A stretch of DNA of 39,120 bases, from contig NZ_LGDE01000435.1 of assembly GCF_001279725.1 (NCBI RefSeq), forward strand, positions 1 to 39,120, written 5' to 3'. The stretch is from Streptomyces sp. WM4235 (GTDB lineage: Bacteria; Actinomycetota; Actinomycetes; Streptomycetales; Streptomycetaceae). Made by a program: the position numbers and the translations under genes. The notes beneath the pieces are model-generated. The model did not search any database. It was given only the letters and a program-made list of their open reading frames with translations, and was not told where the DNA came from. Of this stretch, positions 15,875 to 24,350 are shown piece after piece (within the stretch, counting starts at the first letter, position 1; each line of letters begins with the position of its first letter).

Positions 15875-16288
15875 GTGTCCGACAGAAGCGTGGCGACGCT
15901 GGCTCTGCACTACCGCGACGAGGCACCCGTGCTCGTGGCGTTGGGTGGGACCTCGATTCCGGCCCGGCTCAACGTCGTCGATCCCTCGGGGCGGATCGTG
16001 GCCGTGTACGAAGTCGGCGCGCCCACCGAATCCGGCACCACGTCCCCCGACACGGAAGGCGCTTTCGGTGCCGACGACGTGATCGAAGTGTCCGGAGGCG
16101 CCGACATCGAGTTCATCGCGCTGGAGCGTGATGCCGACGGAGGCTACTTCGTCAGAGCCTCGGTGGGCGGTCGCGAGCAACTGTTCGCGGCCACGGTGAA
16201 CACCGCCACCGGCAAGGTCCTCTACGACGCCGGCGGAACACCGGCGGTCCGGACCACCCGGGCGAGCGGGGTGGTCACCATCCTGTGA
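15875..16288 (+). CDS. Small beta-rich protein of unknown function
   Basis: 137 aa from the GTG at 15875, AAGGAG 7 bases upstream; a GTG 30 bases earlier lacks this spacing. The chain begins SDRSVATLALHYRDEAPVLV and is mostly alternating hydrophobic and polar strands with Gly/Asp turns (DADGGYFVRA, GGREQLFAATV). It is acidic, without cysteine, signal peptide or membrane helix. I do not recognise the family; a small beta-barrel or sandwich is the likely fold. It converges on the glycosidase gene, with a short hairpin between the two stops. Confidence 0.65.
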   Translation: MSDRSVATLALHYRDEAPVLVALGGTSIPARLNVVDPSGRIVAVYEVGAPTESGTTSPDTEGAFGADDVIEVSGGADIEFIALERDADGGYFVRASVGGREQLFAATVNTATGKVLYDAGGTPAVRTTRASGVVTIL

Positions 16289-16308
16289 CGGCGCGGTCTG
16301 TCGCGCCG
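16289..16308. terminator. Hairpin between convergent genes
   Basis: CGGCGCG (16289-16295) pairs with CGCGCCG (16302-16308), 6-base loop, directly after the stop at 16288. There is no T-run. Plausible as a bidirectional terminator between convergent genes. Confidence 0.5.
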
Positions 16309-16367
16309 ATGACGGCCCCCGAACCGGGTCGTGGCCGGTCGGTGGAAGCCTGTCGGTGTCGGCGGAC

Positions 16368-19277
16368 CTAGTGTGCTGGGACGGCTTCGATGCGCCAGTC
16401 CTGGCCGGCCGTTCCGTTGGCCGGCGACTGGACGATCGGGGTGCCGTCGTCGATGGCGGCGCCCTCGATGTCCATGTTCAGGCCGCTCGCGGCGTTCACC
16501 AGGTGGTAGTGGCCGCCGGTCGGGGCGGGTATCAGTTTCCACCCTTGGTTGGGGCTGTCGGTGTCGGTCCACTGGTCGAGTGTCTGGCCGGGCAGGGAGG
16601 AAGCGCCGGGGTTGTCGAGGACCTTGCCGCTGTTGAGGTTGGACAGGCGAAAGGAGCCGTCGTAGCCGGGCAGGAGGTTCCATCGCTGATGGGCGGCGCC
16701 GGACCAGGCCCACTGGATGACGGGGGCGCCGTCCCGGGTTGCGGCGCCCGAGACATCCAGGACCTTCCCGCTGCGGCGGTTCACCACGCGGCACCGGGAG
16801 GGGTGCAGTGTCAGCGTGATCGTGGTGCGGGCGCCGGCGGTCAGGTGCACGGTGCGGGCGTGGACGCCGAGCGGGGAAGGTGACGCCGTGGCGGAGATGG
16901 TGGTCAGGCCGGTGATGCCGCGGCGGCAGACGAGAGTGATGTCCTGAGTGATGTCCGAGACGAGGGTGGCGGTGGCGGTGTGTGCCGCGATGTCCCAGGT
17001 GAGGTCTTCGATGAGGATGCGGCCCCGGCCCCGGACGCCCTTGATGCTGCCCTTGGCGAGCTGGCGGGGCAAGGCCGGTAGCAGTTCCAGGAGACCGGGC
17101 CGGGTGTAGAGCAGGGCTTCCGCCATGACCGCGGGCAGGGCGTTGGCGGCGTCGCAGTTGTAGATCTCCAGATTGGGGTTGTGGGAGGTCATCAGCGAGC
17201 GCCACACCATGTTGCTGCCGAGGATTTTCTTGACGTTGTCGTACACGCCGGCCCCGTCCTTGAGCCGGGCCCAGGCCAGGGCGCGATGGAGGCTGCCGTG
17301 TGCCGAGTGGTTTTCGTCGCCGCGCAGCCGGAGGGCCTGGCGGGCGGAGCGCACCAGGTCCGGGCGGTCCTCGGGGTTGATTTCGTGTAGGGGCCAGGCA
17401 CCGTACAGGTGGTGGGCGTGGCGGTGGTTGTAGCGGTCGGTGAGGCCGGGCCAGGACCATTCGGCGAGCGCGCCGTCGCTGTTGATGGTGTAGTCGGGCA
17501 GCTGGGCGAGCAGCGCGGTCCAACGGGCCGCGCCCTTTCCGCTGCCTTGTTCGAGGTTGAGGGCGTTGGCGGCGTCGACGGCGGCCTGGAGGGCGTGGCG
17601 GCCGGCCATGATGTCACCGGTGGCGTTGACGGACAGCATCTGGCCGGTGCTGGAGGGCGCGTTCTCCATCGAGTAGGACGGAACGAAGATCCTTCTCTTG
17701 TTGGCGTCGGTGCGGGTGAGGAAGTCCTCGTAGAACAGGGCGAGTTCCATCAGGGCAGGGCCAAGGCGCTCCCGCAGGAAGGTGGTGTCGCCGGTGACCT
17801 GGTAGTGCTCGACCAGTGGGTACAGCAGCCAGTCGGCGCCTCCGGTCCAGCACTGGCCGGGGAAGTCGCTGTCGTTGAAGTGGAGCATGTGCCCGTACTC
17901 GCCGTCGGTGCGGGTCGGGGCGAGGAAACCTCGGGCGCCGTAGAGGCGTGAGGCGTTGTCGCGCCAGTCGGCGAGCTGGCCGAGGATCAGGTCGAAGTAG
18001 CCCCGCATGGCCGTGCCGTGGCTGAGGATGTTTCCGCCGGCCACTTGGAGGTTGATGTTGGCGTCGGTGGTGTAGTCGTCCGCCCAGGCGCCGTTCCAGG
18101 TTCCGGACCATATGCCGGTCAGGCGCGGTGGCAGGACTCCGCTGGAGCTGACGAACAGGTAGCGGCCGCAGTCGTACATCCGCTCCAGCAGGGCAAGGTC
18201 GATGACCGACGGGTCGCTCTTCTGTCGCGCCGTCAGCTCGCTCGTCGACAGCCGGCGATCGGTGGTGGAGACCCCGAGGTCAAGGCTGGAGCCGTCGAAC
18301 ATGGCCCGGTGCAGCGGGGTGTGCCGGCCAAGCAGGACCGCGTATCGGGAGGTCAGGGCGATCAGGGCGGTCTGCAGCGGCTTGGCGTCCCAGGCGTTGG
18401 ACGAGTCGTAACGGCCAAGCTTGGTGAGCAGCAGGACCTTGGCGGCGCCGGTGACGGTCAGGGTGGCCCCGTCGGCGGTGACGGTTGCCCTGTCGCCGGT
18501 GGCCACGACCCGGGTGACGCCCTCGTAGCCGTGTGCTCCCTGACCGGTGGGGTAGGTGCCGCGCAGGTTGAGCCAGCCCTCGCGACCGCTCGCGGTGGCG
18601 AGGGTGCTGTAGGTGACGTCGCCGGGCACACCGTCGAGCGCGGTGTTCACCATGAGGGTGGTGTCCACGGTGCGGCCGGTCGCGGGAAGCAGCTCGTGGA
18701 CGATGACGTTGTCGGCGCGGGAAGTGAAGGCGTGCCGTTTCCAGGTGCCGGCGCTGTCGGTCCAGGTGTGGGTGACCTCTCCGGTGCGGAAGTCGGTGAT
18801 CCGAGCATAGTTGTCGGTGGTGGTCATGCCCGGGGTGCTCAGTTGCAGCTCGTAGCCGGGGTGGAAGGCTTGGGTCCAACGCAGGGTCCAGCCGGAGGCG
18901 AAGGTGGCGGCCGCTCCGCCGTAGTCGCCGGCGAGGGCCATGTCCCGCACTTGGTCCAGGCGTCCGGCCAGGACGGGAGGATCCATGTCGCGGGTGCCAT
19001 TGGGCAGCACGAAGCGGTGGTGGTTCAGCAGGACTTTCTCCAGCGCTGGTGCGCCGTGGAGGACTACACCGAGCTCGCCGTTCCCGGCGAGAAAGCCGTC
19101 GCCCCAGGACGAGGCGGGTGACGTGTCGTGGATACCCCGTTCAGGAAGAACGACTTGAGGCGGCGCGGCAGCGGCGGCTATGGACGGGAGTCCACCGCGC
19201 AGTGCGACCGCGCCGGCTGTCAGGGTTGCCGCCGTGACGAATCGTCTGCGGCCTAACGGGATGTCAGAGGGGGTCAA
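16368..19277 (-). CDS. Tat-secreted GH95-family glycosidase with ricin-type lectin domain
   Basis: 969 aa, TTG start with GGAGG 6 bases upstream. The N-terminus has a twin-arginine signal (GRRRFVTAATL, hydrophobic to about 37), so it is exported folded. Residues 45-800 match GH95 (alpha-L-fucosidase or galactosidase): an N-terminal beta domain with GNGELGVVLHG, then an alpha/alpha barrel. Catalytic counterparts are present: Asn407 and Asn409 in DANINLQ, Glu538 in SYSMEN and Asp654 in RGDEN. Residues 828-965 form a ricin-type beta-trefoil with three Q-x-W repeats (HQRW, NQGW, GQDW) for carbohydrate binding. Probably releases fucose or galactose from plant or host glycans. No sugar transporter or regulator lies beside it. 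Confidence 0.88.
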   Translation of the reverse strand: MTPSDIPLGRRRFVTAATLTAGAVALRGGLPSIAAAAAPPQVVLPERGIHDTSPASSWGDGFLAGNGELGVVLHGAPALEKVLLNHHRFVLPNGTRDMDPPVLAGRLDQVRDMALAGDYGGAAATFASGWTLRWTQAFHPGYELQLSTPGMTTTDNYARITDFRTGEVTHTWTDSAGTWKRHAFTSRADNVIVHELLPATGRTVDTTLMVNTALDGVPGDVTYSTLATASGREGWLNLRGTYPTGQGAHGYEGVTRVVATGDRATVTADGATLTVTGAAKVLLLTKLGRYDSSNAWDAKPLQTALIALTSRYAVLLGRHTPLHRAMFDGSSLDLGVSTTDRRLSTSELTARQKSDPSVIDLALLERMYDCGRYLFVSSSGVLPPRLTGIWSGTWNGAWADDYTTDANINLQVAGGNILSHGTAMRGYFDLILGQLADWRDNASRLYGARGFLAPTRTDGEYGHMLHFNDSDFPGQCWTGGADWLLYPLVEHYQVTGDTTFLRERLGPALMELALFYEDFLTRTDANKRRIFVPSYSMENAPSSTGQMLSVNATGDIMAGRHALQAAVDAANALNLEQGSGKGAARWTALLAQLPDYTINSDGALAEWSWPGLTDRYNHRHAHHLYGAWPLHEINPEDRPDLVRSARQALRLRGDENHSAHGSLHRALAWARLKDGAGVYDNVKKILGSNMVWRSLMTSHNPNLEIYNCDAANALPAVMAEALLYTRPGLLELLPALPRQLAKGSIKGVRGRGRILIEDLTWDIAAHTATATLVSDITQDITLVCRRGITGLTTISATASPSPLGVHARTVHLTAGARTTITLTLHPSRCRVVNRRSGKVLDVSGAATRDGAPVIQWAWSGAAHQRWNLLPGYDGSFRLSNLNSGKVLDNPGASSLPGQTLDQWTDTDSPNQGWKLIPAPTGGHYHLVNAASGLNMDIEGAAIDDGTPIVQSPANGTAGQDWRIEAVPAH

Positions 19278-19631
19278 GGCGCGCCTCCGGGCGGCTGGCT
19301 GGGGCAGGGAGATGCAGCACGACTCAGGTGAGGTGCCCGGCCTGGACGAACGGTGAAGGCATCACGAACCCTCCGGCTCATTCCTGACAGAAGGCGCCGA
19401 GCGGTGTGGCTGAGAGGTGGCGAACAGTGCACCATCCGGCTCGAAGGAGTGTCAATATCTGTGCATCAATGTTTAAGTCTGTTGGATTAGCCTGGCGGTG
19501 GTTCCCACACCCCGAAGTCCCTTGCGTTCAGTGCCCTTACAGCCGACCGGGCACGGGTCGCTCCGGGGTCCATCAGGACGTGAGGGCGGGGGCGGACAGC
19601 GGCGGTGACGAAGCCTTCCTTTCAGCTCGGC
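19278..19631. other. Intergenic stretch with AT-rich patch
   Basis: 354 bp between the glycosidase start and the stop of the four-gene operon. The patch at about 19448-19492 is unusually AT-rich for this DNA and probably contains the glycosidase promoter. A TTGACA reads on the minus strand at about 19450-19455, but no good -10 is evident. No gene found. Confidence 0.4.
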
Positions 19632-20771
19632 TCAGCTCTTGCGGCCCATCCGCGTGAACCTCAGATGCGCCTCGTAGTTGGCATGGCCTGTGCCACCGGC
19701 GCGGCGGGCGATGTAGATGCTCTCTCCCTTCCGGGCCGTCCTGAAGAGAGACCCGTACTGTGCGGCGGCAGGGTCGCTGTAGACGGTCGCGTCTGAGACC
19801 TTGGTGTACTCGTGGGAGTTCCACACCCGTAGGAACGCGTACTGGCCCGCCGGGCCGGGATGCACTTTCAGCCATCCCTCGAAGAACCCGTCGTCCGGGA
19901 CGACGTAGTGCCGGACGCCGTTGCCCGTGGGTTCTGTAGGTAGGTCGATGGAATCGTCGAACCAGCCGCCCGAGACGTTGAGGATGCCTCCGACGTCGAG
20001 GTTTCCGACCTCAAGGTCGGGCCTGAGGACGGTGACCTGGGTGGAGAGGATGCGGGTGACGGGGTTGGTGGGATCCCCGGCGGTGGCACGGAGGTAGAAC
20101 GTGGTGTCGGACGTGACACCTTCGAGGTCGAGGCTGGTGCGGTTGGTGACGTCGCGGTTGATGCCGCCGTACAGCAGCTCATAGGTGGCGTTCGCGGAAC
20201 GTTCCCAAGTGAGCTTGACGTCACCGCCGTTGGGGATAATGGAGGGCTGGCAGAGGAAGTTCCGCAGGTAGAAGTCGGCGGGGAACTTGCCCAGGTTGAA
20301 GACCGTGGACCGGTCCTGGAAGGCGGAGCTTCCGGTGCGGGATGATTCGGTCACCGTGATCGGGGCGGTGCCGACCTTGCGGCTCATCGGGATGTCGGAC
20401 AGCTGGATGGTGAAGCCGAGGTCCGGGCCGATGGGCGTGTGGCTGCCGGCGGGCGAGAAGACGAACTCCTTCGCGGCGGCGTCCAGACGGCCGGTCCAGC
20501 CGGTGAGGGTGATCCGCGGAGTGACCTTGGCCAAGTCGGTGGCCAGGTCCGGGGACATGGCGCCGGCGGGCACCTTCACCCTGATCCACTCGACGTCGGC
20601 CGGCGTCCCGCTCTGCCGGGACACCGAGATGACGATCTCCCCGATCTCCTCGGGAGCCTGTGGGTTCTCCGGCGACGCCTTCAACGGACTCGGCGTGGTA
20701 CTCACGCCGTACGACAGCAGTGGATCGTTGGCGGCGGTGTCTGCGTCCTGCGTCTGGACGACCACGGTCAC
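19632..20771 (-). CDS. Unknown beta-rich protein, last gene of a four-gene operon
   Basis: 379 aa from the GTG at 20771, GAGGAG 7 bases upstream; the frame is open further but overlaps the previous gene. No signal peptide, membrane helix or enzyme motif. Residues 1-170 look like a beta-sandwich (EEIGEIVISVSRQSG, RITLTGWTGRLD). The middle has FPADFYLRNFLCQPSIIPNG and DVKLTWERSANATYELLYGG, resembling an immunoglobulin- or fibronectin-like module, then TTFYLRATAG. A C-terminal beta domain follows from about 285 (GWLKVHPGPAGQYAFLRVWN). I know similar pieces only from uncharacterised proteins encoded next to DUF6603-like genes. A structural or binding part of a larger assembly is likely (inference). 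Confidence 0.8.
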   Translation of the reverse strand: MTVVVQTQDADTAANDPLLSYGVSTTPSPLKASPENPQAPEEIGEIVISVSRQSGTPADVEWIRVKVPAGAMSPDLATDLAKVTPRITLTGWTGRLDAAAKEFVFSPAGSHTPIGPDLGFTIQLSDIPMSRKVGTAPITVTESSRTGSSAFQDRSTVFNLGKFPADFYLRNFLCQPSIIPNGGDVKLTWERSANATYELLYGGINRDVTNRTSLDLEGVTSDTTFYLRATAGDPTNPVTRILSTQVTVLRPDLEVGNLDVGGILNVSGGWFDDSIDLPTEPTGNGVRHYVVPDDGFFEGWLKVHPGPAGQYAFLRVWNSHEYTKVSDATVYSDPAAAQYGSLFRTARKGESIYIARRAGGTGHANYEAHLRFTRMGRKS

Positions 20772-20842
20772 GGAAGTCTCCTCGAAGGGTGGGTGGGCGT
20801 GCCGCCCCGGGACAAGGCGGGCGGACGTGTGATCGCGGTTTC

Positions 20843-23800
20843 TCAGCGGTCGGTGCGGCTGTGCGCGACGGCGTCGTCCAGGGTGAGGAAGCCGGAGCGG
20901 ATCTCGGGTTCGGCGAGGGGGAGGTCGTACTGGTCCTGGCTGAGGATCGGCAGCTTCTCCCAGGCGCCGCCGCGGTTCTCGGACCAGGTCCAAGTGCCGA
21001 CGACACCGGCCGGGGTCGGCATGAGGACGGTCTCCTCGCCCTCGTCCTGCGGGCCGCGCAGGACGGTGGTGGCGGCCAGGAGCGGACCGGTGCGGAAGTT
21101 CACGCTCATGCGGGAGATCGCCTGATCGGTGAACTCCTGCGGGACGAACACCCTCTTGGTGGCGAGGATGTCGGTGGTGGCGTGCACGGTGGCCCGCGGG
21201 TCCAGCAGCACGGTGGCGACCTCGGTGTTGTTCTCGCCGAAGTCCAGCTCCAGGCTGGGCCGGTCGCCGATCGGCCGCAGGTACTCCCCGCCGCCGGCGG
21301 CCGGGTCGACGACGGTGTCAAAGTGCTCGTAGTCGTCGCCCAGGACGTACCCGACCAGGCCGTCGTCGCTCTGCTGCGCCTCGCCGAGACGGATCGCCCA
21401 CGGGTGGCCGGGCAGTTGGGACGGGGACGGCTGGAAGAGGTTGTGCCAGCTGACATCGGTACGCAGGGGGCCGCGCAGGTCCATGGTCAGGCGGGTGCGG
21501 ACCAGGGCGAGCGGACGGCCGAGGAGGAAGCCGAGGCCCGGGTCGGCCGGTCCGTCCGGATCGATGGTCTGAAGGGCCCGGTCGATGGTGGCGCGGAACG
21601 CGTCGAAAGTCTGCGAGCCACGGAACTTCACGGCGTACAGCAGCCGGTAGGCGTGGGGGGCCACCGTCTCCAGCTGCTCGAACAGGGGTACATCGGAGCC
21701 CGGCAGGGCCGACCAGGTCACTTCCCGCTGCGCGTGTTCGTTCAGGGTGACGCGCAGTTCGCCGAGTGCCGCCCCGTCGGGGGCGTGGACGACGAGGGAC
21801 TGGTCGAGGCGGTTGTGCAGCAGCCAGGCGCAGACCGGGTTGGCGCCCGGGGTCAGGTCGGTGTCCTCGTCGTCGGTGGCGGTGAGGAAATCGAAGCGCA
21901 GGCGGGCCGGCTGCAGGAGACGAGGACCGAGTTCGACCAGCCGGTCGGAGTCGTCGTCGCTGACGGGATGGGCCGGGCGCATGGTGTCGGGCATCTCGGG
22001 GCGGAAATGGGTCGGGTTGGCGATGAGGTTGACGGAGCGTCCGAAGCGGTCGACGACGGCCAGGTCGAGGAAGGCGAGCTGGCCGGCGCGCAGGTCCTGG
22101 TAGGTGGAGACGGGGTCCGGGTCCCAGTCGCTGGCCTTTTCGGGGCCGGGATTGGGCGGTGGGTAGTCGCCGTTGCCGATGAGGGCGGCGAGGTCTCCGG
22201 CGGGCTGGAGGCCGGCCAGGGGCTGGCGTTGGGCGATGGCGGCGCCGAAGCCGTCGAGGGTCTGGGAGAGGTAGTCCGTCTCGCGGGCCCGGGATCGCAC
22301 CTGCCGCACGGCGTCGGCGGCCAGTTGGTCGCGCACTCGGGCGTAGGTCTGCAGGGTGCCGTCGACGATGTGGCCGGCGCTGGGGGCGAGGATCTGGCGG
22401 CCGGAGACGACGAGCGGGGTGCCGGGCTCCCCGGTGCCGTTCCACTGGTAGCGGGAGCCGTCGACGAAGTCCCAGTGCGCCGTGTCGCCGTCGCGCAGCG
22501 GCAGCGGGAAGTACTTGGCCTTCCACAGCAGGAACAGTGGCTGCCAGGGCATCGCCCAGGGCGTGATCCCGTACTCGGGCAGGGTGCCGGTGACATCGCG
22601 GATCGCGCCGCCGCGCAGAGCGCGGTCGAGGATGAGGAACTCGCTGAGCAGCGCGGGGAGGCAGGGCGGCTGCTGCCCGGTGAGGTCGATCTGGGCCGCG
22701 GCTTCGGCGACGTCGGTGGTCGTGACTCCGGAAGCGCGGGTGACGAGGCGTTCGGGGGTGCGGCAGGGCAGGGCGGTGTCCCGGGTGAGCGGGGCGTGGA
22801 GGTTGGCGCCCTGCAGGGTGAGGACCGGATCGGCGCTGTACTCGAAGTCCTCGCCCGGGACGCGGATCAGGCGGCGGGCGGCCCGGGAGCCGTACGCCGG
22901 GTGCAGGGTGTCGATGCGTGCCGCCAGATCCGCCTCGCTCCTGCCCCAGGGCAGCTCGGCGCGCTGCCCGGCCAGGTCGCGGGCGAGGGCGACGACACGT
23001 CCGGCCGCACCGTCCGCGTTGCCGGGATCGAGTTCGTCGTCGATGCGGCCGGTGAAGTCGGAGGGCTTCTTCTTCAGACGGGTGAGCCACCACAGGTGGT
23101 AGAGGTGCTCGCGGGCGGTGTCGAGTTCGGCTTCGGTCGCGTCATGGGCGGCTTGGCGGCGGTTGAGGTCGGCGACCGTGTCGGCCTCCGCGACCCGGGT
23201 CGCGCGCGAGGTGATGCGGCCGGTCTCCTCGCCGCGTTCGCCGATGAACCAGCGGTACCCGCCCGGCACGGGGCCGAAAGCGCTGTCGTGGGCGCGGCGG
23301 TCGGTGAGGATGTCCGCCTCGGGCCGGTCGCGTTCCTCCAGGGCGTCGATGCCACCGAGCAGGAAGGCACGGAACAACTCGGCGTCATCGGCGGACAGGG
23401 CGCCTTCGCCGTCGGCCTGGGCGCCGAGTTCGGCGACGGCCTCGGCGATGCTGTTGGACACGATCGGGGTGATGTCGGCCGGCTTCGGGCAGGGCGAGTC
23501 GGGGACCGGGCCGGTCAGGTCCCAGTCCAGGCCCAGGACCGTTCCGGAGTAGACGGAGGAGCGGATGCCGCTGCCGGAACCGACGGGCGGCCTCCACCCC
23601 AGGCGCTCCAATAATGCGGTGAGGTCCTCGGTGCCCGCGAGGACGTCACTGTCCGGCTGGGCGTACCAGCCGGCGACGAGGTAGCCGAGCCGCTCCCGCG
23701 CGGGCAGCTCACCCTCGGGGGTGTCCAGGAGGGTGTCGTGGAGGGAGAAGACGTTGCGGTTGTAGGGCTGGAAGACGGAGAAGGTCAGCAGCCCGGAGCC

Positions 23801-24298
23801 GATCGCCGTGAGGAACGGTGCGTGCGCGTCGGCCGGTTCCTGCCAGGGGCCGGTGAGCTCGTGGCACCTGCCGATCAGGGTCGCGGCGGGTTCCTCACTG
23901 TCGGGGTCCTGGAAGGAGACGCTGCCGTCCATGGGGTCGAGGTAGTCGCTCTCGACGATCCAGGCCTTGAGCCGGCGGGTGCTGTCGGTGTGACGGACGA
24001 CGAGCCACCGGTTGGGCACCAGGGGGAAGTCGCCGACACCTTCCTCCTCGTCGTGGCGGCCGCGGGTGAGGGCGGCGGGCAGTTCCCACTGGAGGTAGAC
24101 CCCGAGGCGGTCCTCCCTGCCGGTCCACTCCTCGGGGCTGGAGAACGGGGCAGGCTCCGCGGGGACGCCTTCGTCGATGTCGCTGAAGTTGGTGATCCAC
24201 CGGTGGAACACGTGCGGGGTCGCGGTGTCGCGGGTGGCCCGGTTGACGGCGAGGGCCGCGACCTCGACCGGCACGATGAGGGTGGTGTCCACGGACAT
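20843..24298 (-). CDS. Unknown 1151-aa protein of the four-gene operon
   Basis: ATG at 24298 preceded by AAAGGA about 10 bases upstream. No signal peptide and no long hydrophobic helix, so cytosolic or released by a non-classical route. N-terminal landmarks are LIVPVEVAALAVN, GVYLQWELPAALTRG, FPLVPNRWLVVR and KAWIVESDYLDP. Residues 380-450 are helical (RRQAAHDATEAELDTAREHL). The C-terminal third has PSQLPGHPWAIRLGEAQQ and DDGLVGYVLGDDYEHFD. I recognise the VP-N-R-W-L-V and V-Y-L-x-W-x-L-P-x-A-L-T-x-G patterns from large uncharacterised bacterial proteins, but know no function. Spacing to neighbours is 52 and 71 bp, all on one strand. Confidence 0.85.
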   Translation of the reverse strand: MSVDTTLIVPVEVAALAVNRATRDTATPHVFHRWITNFSDIDEGVPAEPAPFSSPEEWTGREDRLGVYLQWELPAALTRGRHDEEEGVGDFPLVPNRWLVVRHTDSTRRLKAWIVESDYLDPMDGSVSFQDPDSEEPAATLIGRCHELTGPWQEPADAHAPFLTAIGSGLLTFSVFQPYNRNVFSLHDTLLDTPEGELPARERLGYLVAGWYAQPDSDVLAGTEDLTALLERLGWRPPVGSGSGIRSSVYSGTVLGLDWDLTGPVPDSPCPKPADITPIVSNSIAEAVAELGAQADGEGALSADDAELFRAFLLGGIDALEERDRPEADILTDRRAHDSAFGPVPGGYRWFIGERGEETGRITSRATRVAEADTVADLNRRQAAHDATEAELDTAREHLYHLWWLTRLKKKPSDFTGRIDDELDPGNADGAAGRVVALARDLAGQRAELPWGRSEADLAARIDTLHPAYGSRAARRLIRVPGEDFEYSADPVLTLQGANLHAPLTRDTALPCRTPERLVTRASGVTTTDVAEAAAQIDLTGQQPPCLPALLSEFLILDRALRGGAIRDVTGTLPEYGITPWAMPWQPLFLLWKAKYFPLPLRDGDTAHWDFVDGSRYQWNGTGEPGTPLVVSGRQILAPSAGHIVDGTLQTYARVRDQLAADAVRQVRSRARETDYLSQTLDGFGAAIAQRQPLAGLQPAGDLAALIGNGDYPPPNPGPEKASDWDPDPVSTYQDLRAGQLAFLDLAVVDRFGRSVNLIANPTHFRPEMPDTMRPAHPVSDDDSDRLVELGPRLLQPARLRFDFLTATDDEDTDLTPGANPVCAWLLHNRLDQSLVVHAPDGAALGELRVTLNEHAQREVTWSALPGSDVPLFEQLETVAPHAYRLLYAVKFRGSQTFDAFRATIDRALQTIDPDGPADPGLGFLLGRPLALVRTRLTMDLRGPLRTDVSWHNLFQPSPSQLPGHPWAIRLGEAQQSDDGLVGYVLGDDYEHFDTVVDPAAGGGEYLRPIGDRPSLELDFGENNTEVATVLLDPRATVHATTDILATKRVFVPQEFTDQAISRMSVNFRTGPLLAATTVLRGPQDEGEETVLMPTPAGVVGTWTWSENRGGAWEKLPILSQDQYDLPLAEPEIRSGFLTLDDAVAHSRTDR

Positions 24299-24350
24299 GG
24301 CCCGGGGTCCTTTCGGTCAGCGCTCGGCAGTACGGCGCGGGGACGGGGGT

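Noticed and set aside
16222..17523. Open frame of 433 codons on the minus strand
   Set aside because: Out-of-frame shadow of the GH95 gene; Pro/Arg/His-rich with no fold-like pattern.
20660..23614. Open frame of 984 codons on the plus strand
   Set aside because: It is antisense to the 1151-aa and 379-aa genes. Its product is Gly/Val/Asp-rich low-complexity sequence typical of the mirror frame of high-GC genes, with no SD.
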